DNA of 49,374 nucleotides from a virus. Positions 30,914-39,677 of this stretch are shown here, in pieces. The notes beneath the pieces were generated by a model, which saw only the letters and a program-made list of their open reading frames with translations, had not been told where the DNA came from and did no database searches. Every line of letters starts with the position of its first letter. Within the stretch, counting starts at the first letter, position 1. The stretch spans positions 1 to 49,374 of the IMG/VR virus record IMGVR_UViG_3300030329_001951; one strand, given 5' to 3'. Both the position numbers and the translations under genes were made by a program.

Positions 30914-31608
30914 TATCTCATTCCTTTAAAGCCCATTATTCTATATGGACCTTTTTTTCTACTTCCACTATGTTTTTCTACTTGTCTTTTAAACTCTCTT
31001 TGAAATAATAACATTTTCTCAAAATCACCAGCATCTTCCATTATCTTTGCTTTTAAGTAATATACAACTGCATTTTGTAAGTATCTTGGTAGATCTAATT
31101 CAAAGGATTCATCTTCCATCTTAGTGACATCAGTATATACAGCCCCTGGAGTTTCAGTAACAGCAGCACCATTATATTTAGTATCTGTTATCCAATAACT
31201 GACATGAAAAGTTGTTACTTTATGTATTCCATTCCATTTGTCAGAACCTGTTATTGCTACATAATCAATATTAGCACTATCTGTAGACAAACCACTTCCT
31301 GTAAACTTTAAAAATCCGTTAGAAGATTCATAACCTGTAACACCAGGTTCTTTATCTGCTACATTATTTATTCTAAATTCAGGTATATAAGTATATTTTA
31401 TTTCAAGACCATCTGATATTGTGGCTACTGGACTTTTATATTTGCCATCATCATTTGTAGTTGCATTCTGAGTCCAAGTACCTCCAGCAGCCTCACAAGT
31501 TGTTTTATTATTATACCCAGATAGACTGCATACACCAGGACCAGTCCCTTCTTCAACTATTGCAATCTTATTTCCTTCTATATAATATGCATATTTTCTA
31601 GTATTCAT
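30913..31608 (-). CDS. Tail or neck protein with Cys-Gly-Gly-Trp element
   Basis: 231 residues. The segment GVCSLSGYNNKTTCEAAGGT (about residues 25-44), with W just after, matches a small cysteine element often seen in environmental phage structural proteins (C...C-x-x-x-G-G-x-W-T). The second half has strands and a basic C-terminal helix (FEKMLLFQREFKRQVEKHSG, then KGPYRIMGFKGMR). It follows the adaptor-like gene by no gap. Likely a tail-completion or neck protein. Exact role unknown. Confidence 0.55.
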   Translation of the reverse strand: MNTRKYAYYIEGNKIAIVEEGTGPGVCSLSGYNNKTTCEAAGGTWTQNATTNDDGKYKSPVATISDGLEIKYTYIPEFRINNVADKEPGVTGYESSNGFLKFTGSGLSTDSANIDYVAITGSDKWNGIHKVTTFHVSYWITDTKYNGAAVTETPGAVYTDVTKMEDESFELDLPRYLQNAVVYYLKAKIMEDAGDFEKMLLFQREFKRQVEKHSGSRKKGPYRIMGFKGMR

Positions 31609-31890
31609 TTATTCTCCATCTGCATCTGTTATATCTGGCTCATATACCATTCTTGGTATGCTTTTATAAATATCTTCATTGTTTAAATGATTCTTACATC
31701 GAATATCTATAACTTTTACAGCTTCATTTGGAATCTGATAAAATCTTTTATCTTCAGTAATATCCATTCTTTCTCTTCTAATATGGGTTTCAGCAAGCAT
31801 ATTTATTTCTGCCAAAGCATCTTTAATATATGCAATGGCTCTTCCAGTCTGTTTTATTCCTGCTCTTTCCATTATTTCTTGTACCTTCAT
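31609..31890 (-). CDS. Head-tail adaptor-like protein
   Basis: 93 residues. It has a helix pair (TGRAIAYIKDALAEINMLAE, about 15-34) followed by a strand set (MDITEDKRFYQIPNEAVKVI, about 42-61). This helix-then-hairpin layout is the shape of podoviral adaptor/tail-tube-A proteins and their short marine relatives. It lies between the fibre gene and the 231-residue neck-like gene, with AAGGAG before ATG. Fair structural call from pattern only. Confidence 0.5.
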   Translation of the reverse strand: MKVQEIMERAGIKQTGRAIAYIKDALAEINMLAETHIRRERMDITEDKRFYQIPNEAVKVIDIRCKNHLNNEDIYKSIPRMVYEPDITDADGE

Positions 31891-31898
31891 AATTCTCC

Positions 31899-32084
31899 TT
31901 ATTCTTCGGACTCTAATTGTGCTAACACTTCAATCGCTCCTTGAGCTTTTAATGCCATATCACTATGATATTTAGACTGTTTTTGATGTTGCTCTAATTG
32001 AGTCTTTAGAGATTCGATTACTTCTTTAATTTCAGGACTTTCTAGCTTCTTTGCCTCTTTTTTATATTCTTTAGCTTTTTCCAT
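31899..32084 (-). CDS. Small coiled-coil protein
   Basis: 61 residues, starting ten bases after the fibre gene, with AAGGAGAAGAAG upstream. Highly charged helix (YKKEAKKLESPEIKEVIESL), then LEQHQKQ and another short helix. It looks like one long coiled-coil rod. Possibly a fibre chaperone or anchor, given its place directly after the fibre gene. No family recognised. Confidence 0.5.
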   Translation of the reverse strand: MEKAKEYKKEAKKLESPEIKEVIESLKTQLEQHQKQSKYHSDMALKAQGAIEVLAQLESEE

Positions 32085-32094
32085 CTTCTTCTCC

Positions 32095-34356
32095 TTAACT
32101 ATTATTTATAACTAAAAAATGAATCTTACATGCTGTTGCTGATGCTGTTCCAGATCCACAATTAAACAAATTAATATTAAAACTCCCACCTGCTATAGTA
32201 TTTGTAGTTACTAATATATGAGAATTAGCATCTGTATTTTCATCTTGCATTGTACATATAACTACTGAATCAGCTTGAACTGTAGAATTAGTAACAGCAA
32301 ATTGCACTTCAGTATTTGTAGCAAGAGTAGCCGCATAAGTGGTAATAACACCTGATGTAGTATTTAAAGTAACTCCTGTAGTTGCATTTGTGCCTTGAGT
32401 AACTGTTCCACTGTTAGTATGTATAATACCATGATCTGCAGCTGTAATAACTAAGTTTCCATCTGTTAAAGCAAGATTACCTGCTGATACGGTTACTTCT
32501 CCATCTGGTTCAAGAATAATGTTATCATCTGCACCTATAACCAAATCTTCTGCTGAGTCTGTATTAGCATATATATATGTGTCAGTTGAATCAAAGTATA
32601 TCTTCTTATCTTGTGCTACAGTAACATGACCATTTATTGTAGATGTACCTGTAACCGTTAAATTGCCTGGTAGGGTAACATTTGCTCCAGACATTGTAAT
32701 TGCAGTAGCTCCTGAAGATTTTATATCATTACCTGAAACTGTAAGATCTCCTGCTATAGCTACATCAGCACCACTCATAGTGATAGCTGTAGTGTCAGAT
32801 GCACTTGACTTTATTACAAGTTGGCCTGATGAATTTGTTAAACTTCCAAATAAAGTCCCATCATCTTTTAAATATATTTGTGTTCCACCTGCATCTAATA
32901 CAATATCTCCACCTGAATCTATTGTGATATCGGTACCATCATTAGTAATTGTATCAAGTGCTACACTCCCTAGATTGGTTATATTTGTATCCCCTAGATC
33001 TAGAGTTCCAGTAACAGTAACATTACCTCCTGCTGTTATATTTCCAGTAACAGTAAGGTTGTCATTTACTGTAGTTTCTGATGTCGTATGGCCTATAGAT
33101 ATAGCTTTTCCAGTTGTTGTAGTCCCTATTCTAAGTTCTCCTGTACCACTATGCTTTATATAAGAATTACTGCCATCATGGTAAATAGCCATATCAGTAC
33201 TATCTCCAATATTAATAGGAGTAGAATCTGTTAGAATTAATGCATCTGCACTTTCATCCCACAGCATATATGACCCAGATGTAGCTCCAAATAATTTTAC
33301 ATCCTGACCTGTATCATCTACACCGATATTAATAGGAGTTCTGATATCAAGACCTACAGCAGGGGAATTTGTATTTATACCTATTCTGTCATTCCCAGCA
33401 TCAAGAAATAGCATATGTGAATTTGAATTGGATTCTACTCTAAAATCTATATCTGCACTACCTTCATTAAATACTACTTCTGTTCCTGTAATGCATATTC
33501 TTTCTTGTGCCTCAGAATCAAAGTTATCTCCTGCTATAATCTTAAATATATCGCTGTCTCCATCATCAACACCTAGAGAATATATATAATTAGATCCATT
33601 GTCAATGCTAAATCCAATTAAGGAATCTCCATCTGTGGCTGAAGAAGATATTTGTAATTTTGTATTTCCATCACTTGTAATTGTAACTATATCCCCTATA
33701 GGTGTAATACTTAATATACCTGCAGAACTTACTCCAAAATCTGTGTAATAAGTAGCACTTCCATTAGAGTCATTATATGTAAGTCTTAAACAATTACCTC
33801 CAGAATTATTTACTTCTAAAGCTCTATCTGGAGCTGTAGTCATAATACCTACATTGCCTCCATCAACAACTGAAACCACTTCAGTAGTTCCATCTAATAG
33901 TTGAACAATATCACCTGTGCTATCTTGTCTTACTTTAAGAGCCGCTCCGCCTCCTCCAGCTGTTGAACTTATTCGGACATTTATTCCATTTCCACTTGTT
34001 AAAGCTGATCCTGCTAAACTAATAATATCTGCAGTTGTATTGCTTGAATTAATATAAAATGCATCTGTTGTTGTATTCGCTGCTTCTATTTTTAATGCAT
34101 ATTGATCTACATCATCATTATCTATCAATAAAGCAGGTACACCAGCATCATTTGCACTTTGTATCTCAAGAACTCCTGCAGGGCTAGAAGCACCAATACC
34201 CATTCTGGTTTGTGAAATATAAAGTTGAGTAGTATTTCCAGCTCCATCAGACATTTGATCAGCTGTAGCACCAGTACCTGCTATAGCACTATTATCATTA
34301 GTTTTTAATAAACTTGAATAAGTTCCTTTTATAGTATTTCCAGACAAACTAGCCAT
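32095..34356 (-). CDS. Tail fibre / receptor-binding protein with beta-repeat stem
   Basis: 753 residues, rich in Thr, Ser, Gly, Asp, Ile and poor in charged residues except Asp. It starts with a marine-type fibre opening (ISQTRMGIGASSPAGVLEIQ, about 48-67), then repeats of the style L-x-V-x-G-N-I-x-A-G-G-x-V-T-V-T-G (NLTVTGNITAGGNVTVTGTL near 440; LTVSGNDIKSSGATAITMSG near 540; NLTVTGTSTINGHVTVAQD near 570). Such repeats build triple-stranded beta helices. The last 90 residues differ and may be the tip domain that contacts the host. No S74 chaperone-protease motif was seen. Receptor unknown. Confidence 0.75.
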   Translation of the reverse strand: MASLSGNTIKGTYSSLLKTNDNSAIAGTGATADQMSDGAGNTTQLYISQTRMGIGASSPAGVLEIQSANDAGVPALLIDNDDVDQYALKIEAANTTTDAFYINSSNTTADIISLAGSALTSGNGINVRISSTAGGGGAALKVRQDSTGDIVQLLDGTTEVVSVVDGGNVGIMTTAPDRALEVNNSGGNCLRLTYNDSNGSATYYTDFGVSSAGILSITPIGDIVTITSDGNTKLQISSSATDGDSLIGFSIDNGSNYIYSLGVDDGDSDIFKIIAGDNFDSEAQERICITGTEVVFNEGSADIDFRVESNSNSHMLFLDAGNDRIGINTNSPAVGLDIRTPINIGVDDTGQDVKLFGATSGSYMLWDESADALILTDSTPINIGDSTDMAIYHDGSNSYIKHSGTGELRIGTTTTGKAISIGHTTSETTVNDNLTVTGNITAGGNVTVTGTLDLGDTNITNLGSVALDTITNDGTDITIDSGGDIVLDAGGTQIYLKDDGTLFGSLTNSSGQLVIKSSASDTTAITMSGADVAIAGDLTVSGNDIKSSGATAITMSGANVTLPGNLTVTGTSTINGHVTVAQDKKIYFDSTDTYIYANTDSAEDLVIGADDNIILEPDGEVTVSAGNLALTDGNLVITAADHGIIHTNSGTVTQGTNATTGVTLNTTSGVITTYAATLATNTEVQFAVTNSTVQADSVVICTMQDENTDANSHILVTTNTIAGGSFNINLFNCGSGTASATACKIHFLVINNS

Positions 34357-34364
34357 TTAAATTC

Positions 34365-34895
34365 CTATTTAGCAATAACATATTCAAATGTTACTGTTCC
34401 TGTTGATGATTTTACCTTTATTAAATTTAACGCCTTACTATTAGGTCTACCTACAAAACATTTCCCTGGTGAAACAATAATAGGGAAGGTAGATCCATTA
34501 TCAATTGAAACCAATATATTACCAGAAGTATCAGTATTCTTTATTGCAAAGAACAAACAATTTGAACTCCTAGATGATTCTACAAGAAATATAGATGATG
34601 TGGATACAGATTGCTCATTTATAATAAGAGAAGATGTATTCCAATTAACTGCATTTCTCTCCCAAGTTAATCTATTATTCTGTTTGTTATGCCATTGTAC
34701 ATCATCCGCATTTTGAGAGCCATCTTGAGCAGCTGTCAAAGACACAGAAGCCCCTCCACCGTATATAGTTTCTAAGTTAGTACCTCCTGCATCTGTGGCG
34801 GCAAGAACTTTAGTTCCTTTTGCAAATTGATCGAATGTTGCTGTATCAAAAATCTTTACTGTTGTTTTATATACTGCTCTTCTAGCTACAGCCAT
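34365..34895 (-). CDS. Small beta-sandwich virion protein, paralogue of the upstream gene
   Basis: 176 residues. The C-terminal half (CLFFAIKNTDTSGNILVSID through GKCFVGRPNSKALNLIKVKS) aligns by eye with LFVKCISGPDVTISLDGSN...AFVSEIDSSANIKFRG in the 129-residue neighbour, so the two are paralogues, and both start with a basic A-x-x-x-x-Y-K/R-T-T stretch. They are probably small connector or fibre-base proteins. ATG shares bases with the preceding TAA (TAATG). Function inferred only from place, between connector and fibre. Confidence 0.55.
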   Translation of the reverse strand: MAVARRAVYKTTVKIFDTATFDQFAKGTKVLAATDAGGTNLETIYGGGASVSLTAAQDGSQNADDVQWHNKQNNRLTWERNAVNWNTSSLIINEQSVSTSSIFLVESSRSSNCLFFAIKNTDTSGNILVSIDNGSTFPIIVSPGKCFVGRPNSKALNLIKVKSSTGTVTFEYVIAK

Positions 34896-35284
34896 TAAGT
34901 CCCCGTAAAATATTGTACTTTAGAATCAGAAGAAGAACTTCCCCTAAATTTTATATTAGCACTAGAGTCAATTTCACTTACAAATGCTTCATTTTCTGTA
35001 ATTATAAAATTATAATTTGACCCATCTAATGATATAGTGACATCAGGACCAGAAATACATTTTACAAATAAAAAATCTTTTCCAGTTCCAATCGATATAA
35101 CTGTTGATGTATTTGTAACTGCACTTGCAACGTAATCAACTCTATCTCCTCCTAAGACTAATTCAGAAGCTCTAGAGTTAGAAGTGAAAGGATGCCCTAC
35201 ATCACTATCCATGTAATAAGTTCCATTTGCTACTATTTGCTCTTGTATAGATGCAGTAGTTCTATATAAGATACTTTTAGCCAC
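34895..35284 (-). CDS. Small beta-sandwich virion protein
   Basis: 129 residues from a GTG start at 35284 that overlaps the end of the connector gene; GAGGA lies inside that gene at proper spacing. Strand-rich, with VTISLDGSNYNFIITENEAF (about 81-100) resembling its larger downstream neighbour. It may sit at the head-tail junction. No family recognised. Confidence 0.55.
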   Translation of the reverse strand: MAKSILYRTTASIQEQIVANGTYYMDSDVGHPFTSNSRASELVLGGDRVDYVASAVTNTSTVISIGTGKDFLFVKCISGPDVTISLDGSNYNFIITENEAFVSEIDSSANIKFRGSSSSDSKVQYFTGT

Positions 35285-36992
35285 GTCTATTTCCTCGCAT
35301 TGCTTGTTGTTTTTGTATTTCTAACGATTTACCAACAGGAATAAATGCAGCTGCATATTCTTGAGCTAATTGTGTAAAGATTCCTGCCAGCCAATTATAA
35401 TTATTTGTTTTTTCTGTAAGTTCTGCATTATATTCTTGTATCTGACCACTTAATTCAGTACTGTATAAATTTACCAAAGCTCCATGTTCTTGTAATTTCA
35501 CAGTCAGTGTTTGTATTTCAGCAGCCTGAGCCATGTCAGCATTTTTAATAGCTCTATTTAATTCAGTTTGAGCATTCGCTACAAGCTTTTGTACATGTGC
35601 TTGATATATTGAATTTTGTTGATTAAAGTCTTGCAAGTTTGCATTTACCATTGCTGTAAATTCACTAATCTTTCCCTGTCTTATAGCTAAGTTTGTATTT
35701 ACAACAGAAATATATCCATTGGCTTCCTTTACATAAGAATCTATTGCATTGGAATAGCTCCCAACAAGAGCACCTAATGCTGTAGTACTATTTAGACCTA
35801 ATGATAATTCTGCATTTACATTTCCAGCTACTTTTAATTCTGCTTCAACTGCAGCTAAAGTTTGCATTACCATTTCTGGATCTTCGTTATCTAAATGTGT
35901 ATTAACATTAGCTGGGGTGCTTGAACTTGATAACAATGCTTTAGCTCTATCAATAGCATCTTTTATTTCTTGAAATCTTCCTGATAAAACACTTGAAGCA
36001 GTTGGATCTATAGTTTCATCTACTACTTCATCTAATAAAGTTGATTGCTTAGTTGTAGCATCAAGTAATGATGTTGATACATTTATAGCATCATGACTAC
36101 CACTTTGATCAATTAAACTTGATATTTTATTTAAAGCTACAATTATCTTCCCTTCAGACCCACTTGCTATATCTGTAAAACTATCAATTTCATTTTGATT
36201 TGCTGGATATGCAGTTGACCATGCAACTCCAGAAATATCAGTTCCGCTTGCACCTGAAGGATTAACAAATTCAGGTATATGCTCAGATATAGTTGAAAGG
36301 TCAACAGTATATGCATTAGCAGTCTCTATTGCATTGGGACCAACATAGTCTTCAAATTCAGGGATATCATCTAGAGCTATAGCAAGGCTTGATTTATAAA
36401 CACCCATTTCAATACTACTCATTTTAGCCTGTATAGATTTCATTGAAGCATATATAACTACTAATCTAACTTTATCATTAGGAAAGTATTTTATATTTGA
36501 ATGAGAGTAAATTAAGTTAGTATTATTGCTAATATCTCTAGGTTCTTCATTAACATAAAACACTTTAAATCCATTGTTCGCTGAAGGGACAGGATATACA
36601 TTAATAGTTTTATCGCTATTTACTGTATAAACAGGATTAAATGCTGAAGCATAGAATAAACTATCTTTATCAACAACTTTAGATTGCATTGAAGTTGGTA
36701 TTTGCGAACAGGGTTCCCATGCAGTAGACCCATCAGTACTTCCATCAGCACCTGCTTCTCTTATAACATGTATAATTTTAGCACCACCAACACTAACACC
36801 TTGTGCATCGCTAGTTGAAGTTTCTCTCCCAAATAACTCCATATCTTCAGGATATGCAGATAGCCATTTTTGAGTAACATCTAAAACCCCATCTTTAAGA
36901 AATTCTGTTAATTCATCTTGAGTAGGGGTTGATTCAGCAGATTCTATTGCTATCCCTGTTATTGCTTCTACTTGTGCTTCAAATGTTGCCAT
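35277..36992 (-). CDS. Head-tail connector with long coiled-coil tail
   Basis: 571 residues. Residues about 1-220 look like a podoviral adaptor: helices, then VVDKDSLFYASAFNPVYTVN and DKTINVYPVPSANNGFKVFY strand blocks, then a helix (VRLVVIYASMKSIQAKMSS). The last 250 residues are low in aromatic content and form long coiled coils (AQTELNRAIKNADMAQAAEI). This pairing of adaptor and coiled-coil rod would reach from the portal toward the tail or into the capsid. GGAATTAA precedes ATG, after a strong hairpin at 37019-37052. Confidence 0.6.
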   Translation of the reverse strand: MATFEAQVEAITGIAIESAESTPTQDELTEFLKDGVLDVTQKWLSAYPEDMELFGRETSTSDAQGVSVGGAKIIHVIREAGADGSTDGSTAWEPCSQIPTSMQSKVVDKDSLFYASAFNPVYTVNSDKTINVYPVPSANNGFKVFYVNEEPRDISNNTNLIYSHSNIKYFPNDKVRLVVIYASMKSIQAKMSSIEMGVYKSSLAIALDDIPEFEDYVGPNAIETANAYTVDLSTISEHIPEFVNPSGASGTDISGVAWSTAYPANQNEIDSFTDIASGSEGKIIVALNKISSLIDQSGSHDAINVSTSLLDATTKQSTLLDEVVDETIDPTASSVLSGRFQEIKDAIDRAKALLSSSSTPANVNTHLDNEDPEMVMQTLAAVEAELKVAGNVNAELSLGLNSTTALGALVGSYSNAIDSYVKEANGYISVVNTNLAIRQGKISEFTAMVNANLQDFNQQNSIYQAHVQKLVANAQTELNRAIKNADMAQAAEIQTLTVKLQEHGALVNLYSTELSGQIQEYNAELTEKTNNYNWLAGIFTQLAQEYAAAFIPVGKSLEIQKQQAMRGNRRG

Positions 36993-37018
36993 TTAATTCC
37001 TTTTTTGTTAAATCCCTT

Positions 37019-37052
37019 CCCCCCAGTGAAGAAGAAGACCAGCACTAGGGGG
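37019..37052 (-). promoter_or_regulatory. Strong hairpin between two structural genes
   Basis: On the minus strand CCCCCTAGTG pairs with CACTGGGGGG over ten bases (one G-U), with a pyrimidine-rich 14-base loop. It lies in the 89-base gap before the connector gene. No U-run follows, so it is more likely an mRNA-stability or partial-termination element than a full terminator. It is one of the most stable stems in the late operon. Confidence 0.55.
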
Positions 37053-37081
37053 TTGGAATTATTTTATATAACTAACAATTA

Positions 37082-37573
37082 CTAAGTCAGCTCTAGAACT
37101 AATGTCACCATTAAACCAGGGGTTCCTCCACCGCTACTAGAAGATTTTAAAAATTCTATCTTCTGACCAGCAGTAAAAGAATTATTAGTTGCAGGTGTCA
37201 CACTATAAATAGTGCCAGCAGCTGCAGAGGTAGCTACTGTAAAAGCACCACTACCCATTGCTGTACTAGCATTATTTTCTAAAGCAAGCCCATAGGTACC
37301 GCTTCCGTTTTCTGCTCCTTGTAATACTAAATGTGCTGTTAACACATTACAGTTATAAGGAATAACAGCATAGACAGATCCAGATCCCGCAGCATTTCCG
37401 CAATCAACTACCATCGTCCTATAATCTCTCTCTGCTGCAGTTGCTGCAGAGCTAGCTATATTATCTAGGTCCGCTAAAGAGGCAGTAGTTGCTGATAATT
37501 CAGCTAACTTCTGTGCTTTAGTGTCATTGATCTCAGAATTAGGATTGTCAGCTACCCAGTATTTTATCGCCAT
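37082..37573 (-). CDS. Capsid decoration-like beta-rich protein
   Basis: 163 residues. It has a short helical N-terminus and a Gly/Ser/Thr/Ala-rich beta body (MVVDCGNAAGSGSVYAVIPY, LTAHLVLQGAENGSGTYGLA). Two genes after the major capsid gene, it is in the usual place for a head decoration or spike protein. AAGGAGG precedes the ATG. No clear family. Confidence 0.55.
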   Translation of the reverse strand: MAIKYWVADNPNSEINDTKAQKLAELSATTASLADLDNIASSAATAAERDYRTMVVDCGNAAGSGSVYAVIPYNCNVLTAHLVLQGAENGSGTYGLALENNASTAMGSGAFTVATSAAAGTIYSVTPATNNSFTAGQKIEFLKSSSSGGGTPGLMVTLVLELT

Positions 37574-37584
37574 TATCTACCTCC

Positions 37585-37974
37585 TTATACTGATGATAAG
37601 CCGACAGAACCGACATTCTCAATAATAGTACCCACTCCAGAATTATTAAAATAAAAACAAATAAATTCCTTTGCAGCATTAAGAGTTATTGTATTATTAG
37701 TGCCATCCCAGGTTCCATTTGTTATAGTAACTGTATGAGCATCTGTACCAGACGTACTCATATCAATAACAGTAACAAATTGACCTTTCCAGTCAGAACC
37801 TTTCACGCCAGTAACAGCAATAGCTCCAGATCCAGCACCAACTATTTCAATACATCTAACCTTAGTACTATCGATAGTGCCAGTTGCAGATATAGATCCT
37901 ATATAGGAACTTCTATCAGCAACCTTTGCTAATTCACCATCAGCTTTATTTTGTCCATACATTGGATTTGCCAT
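37585..37974 (-). CDS. Capsid decoration-like protein directly after the major capsid gene
   Basis: 129 residues from ATG 37974; a longer frame to 38010 is rejected because it overlaps the capsid gene's stop and the AAGGAGGTATATT site is spaced for 37974. It is beta-rich, with GAGSGAIAVTGVKGSDWKGQ and SGTDAHTVTITNGTWDGTNN, low charge and many Gly/Thr. Position right after the capsid gene, with a strong ribosome site, suggests an abundant head protein. Confidence 0.6.
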   Translation of the reverse strand: MANPMYGQNKADGELAKVADRSSYIGSISATGTIDSTKVRCIEIVGAGSGAIAVTGVKGSDWKGQFVTVIDMSTSGTDAHTVTITNGTWDGTNNTITLNAAKEFICFYFNNSGVGTIIENVGSVGLSSV

Positions 37975-37985
37975 AATATACCTCC

Positions 37986-39581
37986 TTATACTTTCCAGAT
38001 AGCGTGGCATTCAGGCATTGACCATTCCATACCAGCTTCTGTAAGTATCTGATCTACTCTACGATCGACCCCAGAGTTCTCTAAAGTTTGAACTCCTACG
38101 TAGATTGATGTATCTCTATTAATTCCATTACCTACTAATGGCCTATAAGAGCAATATTTCATATTCATACCTAGAATCTTAATTTTAGTTCCATCTAAGT
38201 GAATATTTCTTACTACATTCATATCACCATATACTGTAGATATTGTTGTAACCCCAAGACCCATAACATTCTTCTTGCCCATTACAGCAAAATCAGCTGT
38301 ATGATTAGGACTAACTTGAAGATTGTTTTGGAAGTATCCGCTCAACTTATGCAGCCAATTGTAAACATCTGTACTGCAGAAGAAAACAGTAGCACTGCTA
38401 TTGTTGTATCTAGGATCAAGGTAAGCAGACATATCATCCAAGAAATCATCTTGAGTCTTGGTTGCAGTATCTAAAGTAAAGATGTTACCTTTACTTAGTA
38501 CAAAATCTACAGCACCTTGGGTTGTTCTGTAAGTATCACTTTGTGTTCCAAAAAGCAAAGATTGCTCAATATCCCACTTATGCTCGATAAGCTTCTCTTT
38601 CCAGATTCTTGCCCACTCATCACCTTCATACTTTAGAACTGTTGCTCTATCAGTATTATCCATAGCCATGGATGTTTTCCAGATTTGAGTTTGCCCGTAT
38701 CCAGTTGAGTAAGGCTGGTCTTTCCAGGTTTCTGGGTAACCAGTACCTTTATCAAAGGTTGTACCTACAACATAACTTCTTATTTCCTCTATAACTTGAG
38801 GAGGGGTCACATTACCAGCATTATCTTGAACTGTAGCCGCACCTGCTAAATAATGACTAGCTATACCAAACTGATTTTCTGAAGATCCGCCAGCTGCAAG
38901 TCTTGGAACAAATACATTACCTGCTCCTAGAGTTGTTGGTCTTACTACTCTACACTTAAGTTTAACATATTCAATTGTAGTTGAAGTATTAAAAGTACTA
39001 GAACCAGCTACAGCATCAACAGTTTCAATTTTAGCAATAACATAATCCTTTGCTTCGCCTGAAACAGCAGAAGCAATATTGATTTTGATTAATTGCCCTG
39101 GCAAGTAAAAATTAGGCTGAGTTCCTTCAGCTCCGATAGTCATATCGGTTCCTGTTTGCCCAGCTATATTTTGTACATTACCAGCAGTCTTGTAATCTCC
39201 AGCCATTTTCACCCAAAACTGATCACCTTCGGTATCTAAAACTCCTTCAACATCATTATGAATCGATCCATCGATATCATAAGTAGTATCATCGTGTGAA
39301 AATCCTACTGGGTAAGCATATCTTTTATGCCAAGACCCTCTTTTTTCTGTGTATTTAAATTGTGGATCATCGGTAGGCTTTTTAGCAACCATGCTAACAA
39401 ACCTAAAGAAAGGATCCTGTGCCAGTGCTAACTCTGATACTCGATCTCCGAAATTAAACTTTCTACGGAGGTCACCAGTATCAACGTCAGTGCCTGGCGA
39501 GTACCCTGTAGGGGCACCTGGGGCAGCGACATCGGTAAAGCTACCGATATCATTCCCACCGCTATACAATATATCAGCCAT
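37986..39581 (-). CDS. Major capsid protein (HK97-fold type)
   Basis: 531 residues. It follows portal and scaffold genes, has AGGAGTATACA before ATG, and is preceded by a structured leader. Sequence marks typical of podoviral/marine capsid proteins: a polar N-terminal arm (1-35), FKYTEKRGSW in the E-loop region (about 73-82), a helix with WARIWKEKLIEHKWDIEQSL (about 313-332, the spine-helix type) followed by LFG and R-T-T-x-G, and a basic C-terminal region. The C-terminal EHKWDIEQ-LFG pattern resembles SU10-type capsid proteins. The call rests on order, length and these patterns. Confidence 0.75.
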   Translation of the reverse strand: MADILYSGGNDIGSFTDVAAPGAPTGYSPGTDVDTGDLRRKFNFGDRVSELALAQDPFFRFVSMVAKKPTDDPQFKYTEKRGSWHKRYAYPVGFSHDDTTYDIDGSIHNDVEGVLDTEGDQFWVKMAGDYKTAGNVQNIAGQTGTDMTIGAEGTQPNFYLPGQLIKINIASAVSGEAKDYVIAKIETVDAVAGSSTFNTSTTIEYVKLKCRVVRPTTLGAGNVFVPRLAAGGSSENQFGIASHYLAGAATVQDNAGNVTPPQVIEEIRSYVVGTTFDKGTGYPETWKDQPYSTGYGQTQIWKTSMAMDNTDRATVLKYEGDEWARIWKEKLIEHKWDIEQSLLFGTQSDTYRTTQGAVDFVLSKGNIFTLDTATKTQDDFLDDMSAYLDPRYNNSSATVFFCSTDVYNWLHKLSGYFQNNLQVSPNHTADFAVMGKKNVMGLGVTTISTVYGDMNVVRNIHLDGTKIKILGMNMKYCSYRPLVGNGINRDTSIYVGVQTLENSGVDRRVDQILTEAGMEWSMPECHAIWKV

Positions 39582-39604
39582 TGTATACTCCTATTCGTTT
39601 TACT

Positions 39605-39640
39605 CTCTATCAACTGTGCACAATGCACCTTCAAGTAGAG
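39605..39640 (-). promoter_or_regulatory. Nested hairpin in the leader of the major capsid gene
   Basis: CTCTA (39605-39609) pairs with TAGAG (39636-39640), and inside it GTGCA (39616-39620) pairs with TGCAC (39624-39628) with a three-base loop. It lies in the 96-base gap upstream of the capsid gene, about 25 bases before the start. It could stabilise or help process the most-needed late mRNA. Confidence 0.45.
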
Positions 39641-39677
39641 TTTGGTTAAGTTCGGAGTAGGCTGTTTTTAAATTTAC

